Origin: Pseudoteredinibacter isoporae_A
GTDB lineage: Bacteria; Pseudomonadota; Gammaproteobacteria; Pseudomonadales; Cellvibrionaceae
Length of the DNA: 64,000 nt
NCBI RefSeq assembly: GCF_040372805.1
Contig: NZ_BAABWJ010000001.1
Location: 434,001 to 498,000 of the forward strand
Reading direction: 5' to 3'
Position numbers and translations under genes: made by a program. This document shows, in pieces, positions 1 through 8,078 of the stretch (positions within the stretch are counted from its first letter, which is position 1; each line of letters opens with the position of its first letter). The notes below the pieces were generated by a model. The model saw nothing but the letters and a program-made list of their open reading frames with translations, did not search any database and was not told where the DNA came from.

Positions 1-2
1 AC

Positions 3-416
3 ACCATAAAATCGGCAGATAGTGTTAAAGCCTGGTTGTTTCAACTGGCTAACAACACCATCATCGATCATTACCGAAAAAAATCCAAGGCTAAAGCGTT
101 GCGTGCGGAAGATCTTTGGTATGAAGAAGACCTGCCTAACATCAAGGCTGAGCTGTCCACCTGCATTCTGCCATTTATCAATGCGTTGCCAGAAGAACAA
201 TCTGAATTGCTCAAAGCTATTGATATCAACAATATTAAACAGAAGGACTATGCTGAAGCGAACAACATCAGCTATTCGACACTGAAATCCCGAGTCCAGA
301 AGTCTCGCCAGGAATTGAGAAAGCTGTATGAAAACTGCTGCCACCTGACTCTGGACGCCCAAGGCAATATCATTGACTACCAACGTAAAAACCCAGATTG
401 CGACCGCTGCTCTTAG
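3..416 (+). CDS. sigZ: SigZ-like ECF sigma factor, 5' end outside the window
   Basis: The frame is open from base 3 with no start codon in the window, so the N-terminus is missing. The first visible residues read like the end of sigma region 2 (SVKAWLFQLANN, then IIDHYRKKS). A region 4 helix-turn-helix follows (LPEEQSELL, then KDYAEANNISYSTLKSRVQ). The tail contains NCCH, the stretch GNIIDYQ and a final CDRC pair. This cysteine-rich extension after region 4 is what I associate with SigZ rather than with other ECF factors. It would direct RNA polymerase to a small regulon. No anti-sigma gene follows; the next gene is convergent. Targets are not visible. The family call is firm and the SigZ subgroup is likely. 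Confidence 0.8.
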   Translation, partial: TIKSADSVKAWLFQLANNTIIDHYRKKSKAKALRAEDLWYEEDLPNIKAELSTCILPFINALPEEQSELLKAIDINNIKQKDYAEANNISYSTLKSRVQKSRQELRKLYENCCHLTLDAQGNIIDYQRKNPDCDRCS

Positions 417-523
417 CTCGGACAGTATTCAAAGCTCCCCCCAGGTACATCTTTATAGATGCTCTCTGAATTCACTTTTCATGGTTACCCACACCTCCAT
501 TCCTAAAGCGCATGTCAGTAATG

Positions 524-1794
524 TTAAGGCTGACAAGTTGTTACCTTGGCCGAAAGAATAAAACTGATTAAAGAGACAACCCCAAGGAACGCCAAAAACA
601 TCAGCACGGCATGGTAGCCACCGCCGATGTACCAAATTGCGGCCGCTAACCAGGGAGAAAATGCCTGTATCAATTTGACAGGAATATTCATGGCAGCATT
701 GATGGCTCCATACGCGTCTCGGGTCAACAGTTCAGGAACGGACATGCCTTTCACAATGGTCATGATGCCACTGGCAGCACCAAATACCACGGCCAGAGGA
801 ATCAACAACCACATCGACACTGGTAAATACGCCAGGGCAATGAATACGACAGGCAATGCCGATGCGGTTATCACACCAAGCTTAACGATACTCATAGATT
901 CCATGATCGCGGACAGCAATACTCTTCCAGCCACTTGTGCTGGCCCCAACACCGCGATAATTATCACGACCTCAGAAGCAGACAATCCTTTTTCCAGCAG
1001 CATGGGATAAAGGTGAAACTTAAAACCTGTTCCGGCAGCCGAAAAGAAAGAAAAGCACAGAAGCAAACTCCAAAACATGGGTTGCCTTAGTGCCCAACTC
1101 AGCGTTCGCGCGTGTGAATTTTTTTTGATTCGCTTATCGTGTTTTTCTCAACTGAAGCACCAACCTTATGCTCAGCTCTCTCAGCTTCGGTTCGAGCCCT
1201 TGGCTGAACCGATATCGGCAGGCGGCGATATATCAGCAGACCGACGAGTATATTGATACCCGCCAGGGTAATCATCACTTGGCGCCAATTCCCAACCAGC
1301 AACAACCATTCGATCAATGGAATAAATAGGGTGGCGGCAAAACCACCCCATAGCGTCAAGGTTGTGATGTGTCGGCGGCTTGTCGCAACATCGAAGTGAT
1401 TAGCGATGACTGAAAAGACAGCTTCGTATAATGTCCCGGCTTGCAGAAGACCAATACCCGCAAATACCACATAAAAACTCCACAGAGCACTCAGTTGTGA
1501 GCCCAACAGAAACAGCAAGCCCGCGAACACCGAGGCTCCGGTCATAACTTGTCTTCCCAAACCCTTATCAATCGCTTGACCAACCGGTATGGCAGCCAAC
1601 GCTGAGAACAGAAAACTTAGCGTCAAAGCGCCATAAACCTCGGATTTAACCCAGGAAAACTCCGCCATCATTGCATCGGCCAGCTGGGGAAAACTGTAAT
1701 ACAACGTGCCCCAAGAGCACAGCTGAGCAAAGCCCAGTGAGCCTATTGAAACATCGTCAAACGCATCCGCTCCCGTGAGCTTTAGAGCCACCAT
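524..1794 (-). pseudogene. MFS transporter split by a frameshift at an A8 tract
   Basis: Two adjoining reading frames make one major facilitator protein of about 420 residues. The N-terminal half (1794 down to 1099) has about six membrane segments, including LGFAQLCSWGTLYYSF. The C-terminal half (reaching 524) has six more, starting MFWSLLLCFSFFSAAG. The first frame stops just after a run of eight A's at 1119–1126 (minus strand). One extra A, or a −1 slip there, joins the halves through NSHARTLSWALRQP, which is ordinary MFS linker sequence. The zero-frame codons give A-AAA-AAA, a classic −1 slippery heptamer. So this may be a real mutation, a sequencing error or programmed frameshifting. I chose the start at 1794 because AAGGAC lies just upstream. 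Divergence from arsH suggests efflux of an arsenical, but that is inference. Confidence 0.75.
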
Positions 1795-2160
1795 GGACTC
1801 GTCCTTTCTATGCACAGCAGTCGCTAGCCTTTGTTGATCCCGCCCCACAACAGTCCACATGATTTTCGAACATGCGCCTCATAACGCGCTGTCCTTTGTG
1901 CTGTGGTTTTCGGGCTATGCTCGTTGCGTTTGCTGGTATCTTGTTTTGCAAGTGGCTCAGGCCCCATAGTGATAGACCGCGTGTTTCTCATGAGGATATC
2001 TCCATTCAATGTCATTACCCGTAAGACGACGACCATGTCAAAAAGACGAAATATCTGAAGTGATTCGCCCGAATTGGGTGACCTCAGGCCGTTCGCGTCG
2101 TCTTTTTTAAAAGCCTAACGTCTTACGGGTAGAACACATATTTTTTGGAGGGAAAATCTA
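1795..2160. other. Divergent intergenic region between the MFS gene and arsH
   Basis: This 366-base gap holds the paired regulatory element at 2016–2131. It also contains a 56-codon open frame on the minus strand (1991–1824) with a GGAG eight bases before its ATG. Its product is basic, hydrophilic and unlike anything I recognise. It could be a leader peptide of the MFS transcript, or chance. No other gene is supported here. Confidence 0.5.
2016..2131. promoter_or_regulatory. Head-to-head bipartite element controlling arsH and the MFS gene
   Basis: The 13-mer CGTCTTACGGGTA occurs at 2119–2131 on the plus strand and at 2028–2016 on the minus strand. Each copy is preceded, exactly 11 bases away, by TCGTCTTTTT (2098–2107 plus; 2049–2040 minus). 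So the unit 10 bp–N11–13 bp is duplicated on opposite strands with identical spacing and unrelated spacers. Each copy ends 25–30 bases before a candidate start codon (1991 minus, 2161 plus). That is what a shared promoter or operator of a divergent pair would look like. The arms could also pair as a long hairpin. The protein that recognises it is unknown. Confidence 0.65.
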
Positions 2161-2838
2161 ATGGAAACAACGATGAACTATTTGAATCAAGAAGCCTTTG
2201 AACTGAGCACAAACCCAGTATCAACAAGCACGCACAAACCCCGAGTCCTCATGCTTTACGGCTCATTACGGGATCGCTCATTCAGCCGCTTTTCAGCTGA
2301 AGAAGCCGGACGCATATTGGAAGCCATGGGCGCCGAGGTACGGTATTTCGACGCTGCTGGCCTACCATTATTTGATGGTAATCGATCAGCCGATCACCCA
2401 AAGGTGTTGGAACTTCGAGAATTGAGTCAATGGTCAGAAGCGCAGGTCTGGTCATCCCCTGAAGTGCACGGCAATATGTCCGGCGTCATGAAAAACCAAA
2501 TTGACTGGATTCCTTTGTCCATCGGAGCAGTGAGACCAACACAGGGAAAGGTGCTCGCCGTAATGCAGGTAACCGGTGGCTCGCAGAGTTTTAATGCGGT
2601 GAATAATATGCGCATTCTTGGCCGCTGGATGCGTATGCTAACGATTCCAAATCAGTCTTCGGTTGCAAAGGCGTATCAAGAATTTGATGAAGATGGACAG
2701 ATGAAGCCTTCAGCCTATCGAGATCGGATTGTCGATGTGATGGAAGAACTGATGCGTTTCACTTATCTCACGCGTGATCATAAACATTTTTTGGTCGATC
2801 GATACAGCGAGAGAAAACGCTCAGAAACAGCCCAGTAA
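2161..2838 (+). CDS. arsH: ArsH, NADPH-dependent FMN reductase / organoarsenical oxidase
   Basis: The 225-residue product is a flavodoxin-fold protein with the FMN-phosphate loop GSLRDRS at about residues 34–40. It has the ArsH hallmarks SPEVHGNMSGVMKNQIDWIP and GAVRPTQGK, the stretch MQVTGGSQSFNAVN, and GRWMRM followed by IPNQSSVAKA. ArsH enzymes use NADPH and FMN and can oxidise trivalent methyl- or aromatic arsenicals; they also show quinone and dye reductase activity. GGAGG sits nine bases before the ATG. No arsR, arsB or arsC lies nearby, so it may serve organoarsenical or redox stress together with the divergent MFS gene. It converges on hldE. Confidence 0.93.
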   Translation: METTMNYLNQEAFELSTNPVSTSTHKPRVLMLYGSLRDRSFSRFSAEEAGRILEAMGAEVRYFDAAGLPLFDGNRSADHPKVLELRELSQWSEAQVWSSPEVHGNMSGVMKNQIDWIPLSIGAVRPTQGKVLAVMQVTGGSQSFNAVNNMRILGRWMRMLTIPNQSSVAKAYQEFDEDGQMKPSAYRDRIVDVMEELMRFTYLTRDHKHFLVDRYSERKRSETAQ

Positions 2839-2905
2839 CATTCCTTTCCAGCGTGCTCCCTTGGCCGCGAATCTGCACAAGGGGGCGTTTGACCACCACA
2901 AGCGA

Positions 2906-4342
2906 CTAGGCAGGCTTATCCGCATCCGCAATGACTTTTTCAACAATAGCCGTAGTTGAACAGTTGTCGAAAAAGCTCAACACATTCACTTCGCCGCCGT
3001 AAGCTTTCACGATTTCCCAGCCGACTACTTGCTCTTCGTTGTAGTCACCGCCTTTTACTAAAACATCAGGCTGAATTAATTCCAGCAATCGTTCAGGTGT
3101 GTCGTCAGGAAAAGACAACACCCAGTCTACGGCAGAAAGCCCTGCGAGCACCGCCATACGACGATCCACTGGATTAATGGGTCGGGAAGGCCCTTTCAAT
3201 CGAGACACGGACTCATCGCTGTTAATGGCCACGATCAGGCGATCACCTAATTCTCGTGCATCCGCCAGATACCCAACATGGCCGGCGTGCAGAATATCAA
3301 AACAACCATTGGTGAATACCAATTTTTCACCACGCGCGCGCGCCGCCTGTAAAGAAAGCACCAACTGCTCTTCGTTCACCACACCACACTCAACCTCCTG
3401 CCCTGCTGCAACAGCCTGGCGCAATTCCGGAGCAGAAATGGTTGCGGTACCGAGCTTGGCGACCACCATGCCCGCGGCGACATTGGCCAAAGCAACCGCC
3501 ATGGGCAAATCACTGCCTGCCGCAATGCTTGCAGCCAGAACGGCAATAACCGTATCGCCCGCACCCGTCACGTCAAACACCTCTCGGGCTTTTGCGGGAA
3601 GATGCAACTCACCTTCCATATTGGCCTGCAATAACGTCATACCCTGTTCACCACGAGTGATGAGCAACGCATCCAAGTCCAGGCTTTTCAGAAGTTCCTG
3701 TCCCTTGCTGACAAGCTCTGCTTCGCTCTGACAAACACCAACGACGGCTTCAAATTCAGACAGATTGGGGGTTAACAATGTCGCGCCGCGATAGCGTTCA
3801 AAATCATGGCCTTTGGGATCGACCAAGACAGGGATATCCTTCTTGCGAGCCGATTCGATCAGTACCTGGCAGTGTTGCAAGCTGCCTTTGGCATAATCCG
3901 ACAGCAGCAAAACCTGAACACCGTCGAGAGATAGATGTTGACTCAAGTTTTCACTGTCTTGCGCACTGAACGGTTTTTCAAAATCCATGCGCAACAATTG
4001 TTGCTGCCGACTGACCACGCGAAGCTTGGTAATTGTGGGCTTATCTGCAACGGTGGTAAACAGGCAGTTCACCCCCACTGAGCTCAGAGAATCGAGTAAA
4101 CTGGCCGCTGCATCATCATTCCCCACCAAACCAGCCAGATTTGCAGCGGCGCCTAGTGCGGCAATATTCATGGCCACATTGCTGGCGCCACCAGGGCGGT
4201 CATCAGTCGCCTGTACATTGACAACCGGTACCGGCGCCTCGGGCGAAACCCGTCCAGTGTCGCCCTGCCAATAACGATCAAGCATTACATCGCCGACAAC
4301 CAGCACGGAGCCCTGGTCAAAACGTGGCATGCTTAACTGCAT
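2906..4342 (-). CDS. hldE: HldE, bifunctional heptose-7-phosphate kinase / heptose-1-phosphate adenylyltransferase
   Basis: This 478-residue cytosolic enzyme makes ADP-heptose for the LPS inner core. The N-terminal ribokinase-type domain (about 1–320) begins with GDVMLDRYWQG and carries the catalytic DVTGAGDT near residue 260. The C-terminal nucleotidyltransferase domain (about 340–478) has FTNGCFDILHAGH, with the HxGH nucleotide-binding motif near 348. The length is that of the full bifunctional enzyme. GAGGAG lies seven bases before the ATG. It is the last gene of a minus-strand run starting at the LPS-kinase-like gene, 45 bases after msbA, so core-sugar supply and lipid A export are probably co-transcribed. 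Confidence 0.97.
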   Translation of the reverse strand: MQLSMPRFDQGSVLVVGDVMLDRYWQGDTGRVSPEAPVPVVNVQATDDRPGGASNVAMNIAALGAAANLAGLVGNDDAAASLLDSLSSVGVNCLFTTVADKPTITKLRVVSRQQQLLRMDFEKPFSAQDSENLSQHLSLDGVQVLLLSDYAKGSLQHCQVLIESARKKDIPVLVDPKGHDFERYRGATLLTPNLSEFEAVVGVCQSEAELVSKGQELLKSLDLDALLITRGEQGMTLLQANMEGELHLPAKAREVFDVTGAGDTVIAVLAASIAAGSDLPMAVALANVAAGMVVAKLGTATISAPELRQAVAAGQEVECGVVNEEQLVLSLQAARARGEKLVFTNGCFDILHAGHVGYLADARELGDRLIVAINSDESVSRLKGPSRPINPVDRRMAVLAGLSAVDWVLSFPDDTPERLLELIQPDVLVKGGDYNEEQVVGWEIVKAYGGEVNVLSFFDNCSTTAIVEKVIADADKPA

Positions 4343-4387
4343 GATAATCTCCTCAATCTGTGCACTGGGCTTAACATGTATGCGAGC

Positions 4388-6160
4388 TTAGCTGGCGTCG
4401 TCGTCTTCACCAAACTGCATGGCATGCAGCTTGGCGTAGGCACCGTTTTTTTCCAGCAGGTCTTTATGGCTACCCTGCTCAACGATTTCACCCTGTTCCA
4501 TCACGACAATGACATCCGCATTTTCAATGGTGGATAGGCGGTGAGCAATCACCAAGGTTGTGCGGTTCTGCATCAGTTTATCCAGCGCCGCTTGAATTTT
4601 ACGCTCCGATTCCGTATCCAACGCCGAGGTGGCTTCGTCCAAAATCAGAATCGGCGCATCTTTTAACAAGGCTCGCGCCAGAGCAATACGTTGACGCTGA
4701 CCACCACTCAGGCGAGTACCATCTTCACCCACCAGGGTGTTGAAGCCTTCACCAAACTGATCGATAAACTCACAGCAATGAGCCGCTTCAGCAGCCTGGC
4801 GCAATTTTTCATCGCCAACATCTGCCAAACCGCCATAGGCAATATTATTACGCAGAGTGTCGTTAAACAGCGTGACGTCCTGATTCACCAAGGCAATCTG
4901 CTGTCGCAGACTGGAGAGCTGATAATCGTTCAGAGCCACATCATCAATACAAATGCTGCCCTGCTCATGGTGATAAAAGCGTGGGATTAAACTCGCCAGC
5001 GTGGTCTTGCCACTGCCGGAGCGTCCCACTAAGGCGATGGTCTGACCCGCTTTAATATCCAGATTGATATTTTTCAGTACATTGCCTTCACTGGCATTGT
5101 AAGCAAAGCTCAAATCCTTAATCGAGATATTGCCCGCGACACGCTCAACACGGTGCTGGCCATAATCCGGTTCGGGTTCGACATCCAATTGTGCGAAAAT
5201 GTCTTCCGCAGCGGCAATGCCTTTTTGAATTTTTGAATTCACTTCGCTGAGTTGGCGCACCGGTTTGGGAATCAGCGCCGCCGCACCCAGGTAAGCGATA
5301 AAATCGCCGGGACTGGAAGAGCCCATAAAACTCAGCGCGATGTACATCAACACACCTAAAGCCACCGCAACAATCAATTGCAACACCGGCGTATTAATCG
5401 CGGCGGTGGTGACCAACTTCAAATTTTGTTTGAAATTGGCAACGCTGGCTTTTTCAAAGCGACCACGCTCATAGCGTTCGCCCCCGAAACTGCGCATCAC
5501 TTTGTATCCATTAATCATTTCTGATGCCGATTGGGTAACGTCCCCCATGGTCAGCTGAATATTGCTCGACAGACGACGCAGCCGTTTCCCTACTTTGGAA
5601 ACGATAAAACCAAGAATGGGGGCAATGGCCACAAACACCAGAGTGAGCTTCCAATCTTCCCAAATCAAATAGCCCAGCAACACGATGACCGTCAGTCCCT
5701 CCCGAATCAACACTTTGATGGCTTCGGTACAGGCATCTGTAACCTGAGTAACATTGTAGGTAATTCTGGAAACCAGATGCCCTGAGTTATTGCTGTCGAA
5801 ATACTCACCCGGAGCGAGTGTCAGTTGATCGAACAGTTGCACCCGCAGATTGTGCACAATGCCCAGAGATACTTTTGACAGTGCGTAGCTGCCAATGAAG
5901 GTGCCAACACCGCGGACAAAGAAAATACCAACCACTGCCAAGGGGATGATGACTTTGTAGTCGCTGTCGCCACCATTAATGGAATCAACCAAAATGCCAA
6001 ACAGTTTGGTAAGCGCTGGCTGGGACGCTGCAAAAATGGCAAAGCCCAGCAGCCCCATAGACAACATAAACTTATGAGGCAATAAATAAGACAGCAGACG
6101 GCGATAGGTTTGCGCCCCGCTGGTTTTGTTCTCAGCTTCGGTAGAGCTAAGTTCTGTCAT
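4388..6160 (-). CDS. msbA: MsbA, lipid A / core LPS ABC flippase
   Basis: The 590-residue protein is a half-transporter with an N-terminal six-helix exporter domain (about 25–320) and a C-terminal ATPase. Walker A GRSGSGKTT is near residue 378, the signature LSGGQRQR near 482 and Walker B ILILDEATSALD near 503. The homodimer flips lipid A–core across the inner membrane. The neighbours fit: an LPS-kinase-like gene ends 24 bases upstream and hldE starts 45 bases downstream. All key motifs are intact. A generic multidrug ABC exporter is the only alternative, and the context argues against it. Confidence 0.95.
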   Translation of the reverse strand: MTELSSTEAENKTSGAQTYRRLLSYLLPHKFMLSMGLLGFAIFAASQPALTKLFGILVDSINGGDSDYKVIIPLAVVGIFFVRGVGTFIGSYALSKVSLGIVHNLRVQLFDQLTLAPGEYFDSNNSGHLVSRITYNVTQVTDACTEAIKVLIREGLTVIVLLGYLIWEDWKLTLVFVAIAPILGFIVSKVGKRLRRLSSNIQLTMGDVTQSASEMINGYKVMRSFGGERYERGRFEKASVANFKQNLKLVTTAAINTPVLQLIVAVALGVLMYIALSFMGSSSPGDFIAYLGAAALIPKPVRQLSEVNSKIQKGIAAAEDIFAQLDVEPEPDYGQHRVERVAGNISIKDLSFAYNASEGNVLKNINLDIKAGQTIALVGRSGSGKTTLASLIPRFYHHEQGSICIDDVALNDYQLSSLRQQIALVNQDVTLFNDTLRNNIAYGGLADVGDEKLRQAAEAAHCCEFIDQFGEGFNTLVGEDGTRLSGGQRQRIALARALLKDAPILILDEATSALDTESERKIQAALDKLMQNRTTLVIAHRLSTIENADVIVVMEQGEIVEQGSHKDLLEKNGAYAKLHAMQFGEDDDAS

Positions 6161-6184
6161 ACCAAGATCCCGTAATAAGGCTGT

Positions 6185-6952
6185 TTAGCTGGCTTGCTGA
6201 CTTGGGTACAGTGCCTGCTTCAAGGCGCTGAGATTGGGCCACTGGGGGCTGATATCTACATAAGCTTTGAGCAGGAAATCCAGTTCGGTGTCACCCACAA
6301 CAGCGACACTGTCTAAAAAGCTCTGTACATCGAGCAGGAGATCGCGCCCTTTGACCTGAGTGATAAATTGCGGGCTGGCCAAGCGCCATTGAGGGATTTG
6401 GGTGAGATCAATAATGATGTCATCCGCCTTCAGACGGCTGTGGCCCAAACCCGCCGCATGCAAACGCCCCAAAGCTTTACCTGCGGTGTGAAGGATGGAC
6501 TCTCGCATATGCCTTTCCAGGCCATACCAATGGGTCAGAATATCCTGCAGCGACTGGTAGCCATCCAGTGCCCTCACCACCAAAATGGCCGCCGGCCCTA
6601 CCGTCATTTGACGCTCAGCGTAGTAAACCGGTTCCAAGGTGGGGATATGGTACTGCTCGCAAAGGCGGATATTGCGGAGCTCCTGAGCAAAAGCCGGCTC
6701 TCCGAACGGGCGCCGCCAGGTACGAATACTACGATTCAACTGACGCTTGAGATAGAAAGCCCCCTGGCCGTCAGGCAGCTCAAATCGATCTATCAGGCTG
6801 TGCCCGGATTCAGGGAAAGAGACTTTATGACTGTCGAGAAACTGCATTTCCCACAAGGCGTGAAAATTCAGCAGATGCGCGGGGCGAAACTGCTTGCGGA
6901 AATGGGCCTCAATATAGGCTTCGCTGTTCTTTTTAGCCGATGTGGGCCACAC
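6185..6952 (-). CDS. LPS kinase-like protein (Kdo/WaaP/InaA family)
   Basis: The 255-residue product looks like a small lipopolysaccharide-kinase-fold protein. YLKRQLNRS may hold the ATP-binding lysine (compare the VAIK motif), with WRRPFGEPAFAQELRN following. A catalytic-loop-like segment reads GLGHSRLKADDIIIDL at about residues 166–181. The classical HxD aspartate is not visible there; an arginine sits where it would be expected, so activity is uncertain. Position before msbA–hldE suggests phosphorylation of core heptose/Kdo or another envelope role. The start is GTG with AAGG upstream. A strong hairpin at 7005–7034 separates it from ilvE, so it probably has its own promoter. Confidence 0.72.
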   Translation of the reverse strand: MWPTSAKKNSEAYIEAHFRKQFRPAHLLNFHALWEMQFLDSHKVSFPESGHSLIDRFELPDGQGAFYLKRQLNRSIRTWRRPFGEPAFAQELRNIRLCEQYHIPTLEPVYYAERQMTVGPAAILVVRALDGYQSLQDILTHWYGLERHMRESILHTAGKALGRLHAAGLGHSRLKADDIIIDLTQIPQWRLASPQFITQVKGRDLLLDVQSFLDSVAVVGDTELDFLLKAYVDISPQWPNLSALKQALYPSQQAS

Positions 6953-7004
6953 GATATCTTGCCTTGTCTTCAGTGAAACGCGGATTATAACAGCCCTAAA
7001 CGCA

Positions 7005-7034
7005 AAACGCCGACCACTTAAGTGATCGGCGTTT
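7005..7034 (-). terminator. Terminator hairpin after ilvE
   Basis: AAACGCCGA (7005–7013) pairs with TCGGCGTTT (7026–7034) around the inner palindrome CACTTAAGTG. On the minus strand the stem is followed by TTTTGCGTTT. It lies 30 bases past the ilvE stop. Confidence 0.75.
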
Positions 7035-7063
7035 CATCAGTAGCACTTAATCCCTTGGGAAGA

Positions 7064-7990
7064 CTACTTCACCGGTGCCAACCAGTCATAACGGTTGGGC
7101 AGACGGCCTTTTACGGCGTCGAAATACATTGTCTGCAAACGCTCAGTGATTGGACCGCGGCGGCCATCGGCGATCTGACGGCCATCCAATTCGCGAATCG
7201 GCAGAACTTCAGCCGCCGTCCCGGTGAAGAAGGCTTCATCAGCCACATACACTTCATCGCGGGTAATACGCTTTTCGCGGACTTCATAGCCACACTCTTC
7301 TGCCATCTGGATCACGGCATCACGGGTGATTCCATCCAGACAAGAGGTCAATTCAGGCGTGTAGATCACCCCTTTATTCACCAGGAAGAAGTTTTCACCG
7401 CTGCCCTCAGCGACGTAACCTTCGTTATCCAGCAGCAGGGCCTCTTCACAGCCACTGTCCAGCGCTTCGCGCAGGGCCAGCATAGAGTTGATGTAGTGAC
7501 CGTTAGCTTTCGCCTTGCACATGGAAATGTTCACATGGTGGCGGGTGTAGCTCGATGTGCGGATTTTGATGCCCAGCTCTTTCGCCTCAGGGCTCATGTA
7601 TGAAGGCCATTCCCAAGCCGCGACCATGACATGAGTCTGCAGGGAATCGGCACGCAGCCCCATCCCCTCAGATCCCAGAAAGGCCATTGGGCGCAGGTAC
7701 GCTTCGTTCAAATTGTTTTCACGCACGACCAATTTCTGGGCGTCGTTCAGCTCTTCTTTGCTGTACGGCATGTCCATCATCATAATTTTGGCAGAGTTGA
7801 ACAGGCGATCAGTATGCTCATTCAAGCGAAAGATCGACGTACCGTGTTTCTCTGTTTCATATGCACGGACACCTTCAAACACGCCCATACCGTAATGTAA
7901 GGTGTGAGTCAGCACGTGGGTTTTCGCTTCGCGCCAGGGTACCAGTTCGCCATCTAACCAGATGACACCATCGCGATCTGCAAAAGACAT
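7064..7990 (-). CDS. ilvE: IlvE, branched-chain amino acid aminotransferase
   Basis: This 308-residue fold-type IV PLP enzyme makes valine, leucine and isoleucine from their keto acids with glutamate. Typical motifs are HTLHYGMGVFEGVRAY, the PLP-lysine segment CKAKANGHYINSMLA (lysine near residue 160) and EGSGENFFLV. I chose the ATG at 7990 because GGAG lies just before it and MSFADRDGVIWLDGEL matches the usual N-terminus; an upstream in-frame start at 8020 would add ten unconvincing residues. The gene starts 88 bases after the glnE stop, so the two nitrogen-metabolism genes may share a transcript ending at the 7005–7034 hairpin. Confidence 0.96.
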   Translation of the reverse strand: MSFADRDGVIWLDGELVPWREAKTHVLTHTLHYGMGVFEGVRAYETEKHGTSIFRLNEHTDRLFNSAKIMMMDMPYSKEELNDAQKLVVRENNLNEAYLRPMAFLGSEGMGLRADSLQTHVMVAAWEWPSYMSPEAKELGIKIRTSSYTRHHVNISMCKAKANGHYINSMLALREALDSGCEEALLLDNEGYVAEGSGENFFLVNKGVIYTPELTSCLDGITRDAVIQMAEECGYEVREKRITRDEVYVADEAFFTGTAAEVLPIRELDGRQIADGRRGPITERLQTMYFDAVKGRLPNRYDWLAPVK

Positions 7991-8078
7991 AGTTATCTCC
8001 GTCATTAAAGTCGTTAGCAAGTTTAGGTACTCGCTCGCCCCTGCTGGACAGGAAAGCTAAACACCCCGACATAGGCCA

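Noticed and set aside
1824..1991. 56-codon frame before the MFS gene with a fair ribosome site
   Set aside because: No family resemblance; a leader peptide is possible but cannot be supported from sequence alone.
6368..6976. 202-codon plus-strand open frame
   Set aside because: Antisense to the LPS kinase-like gene; no family resemblance.
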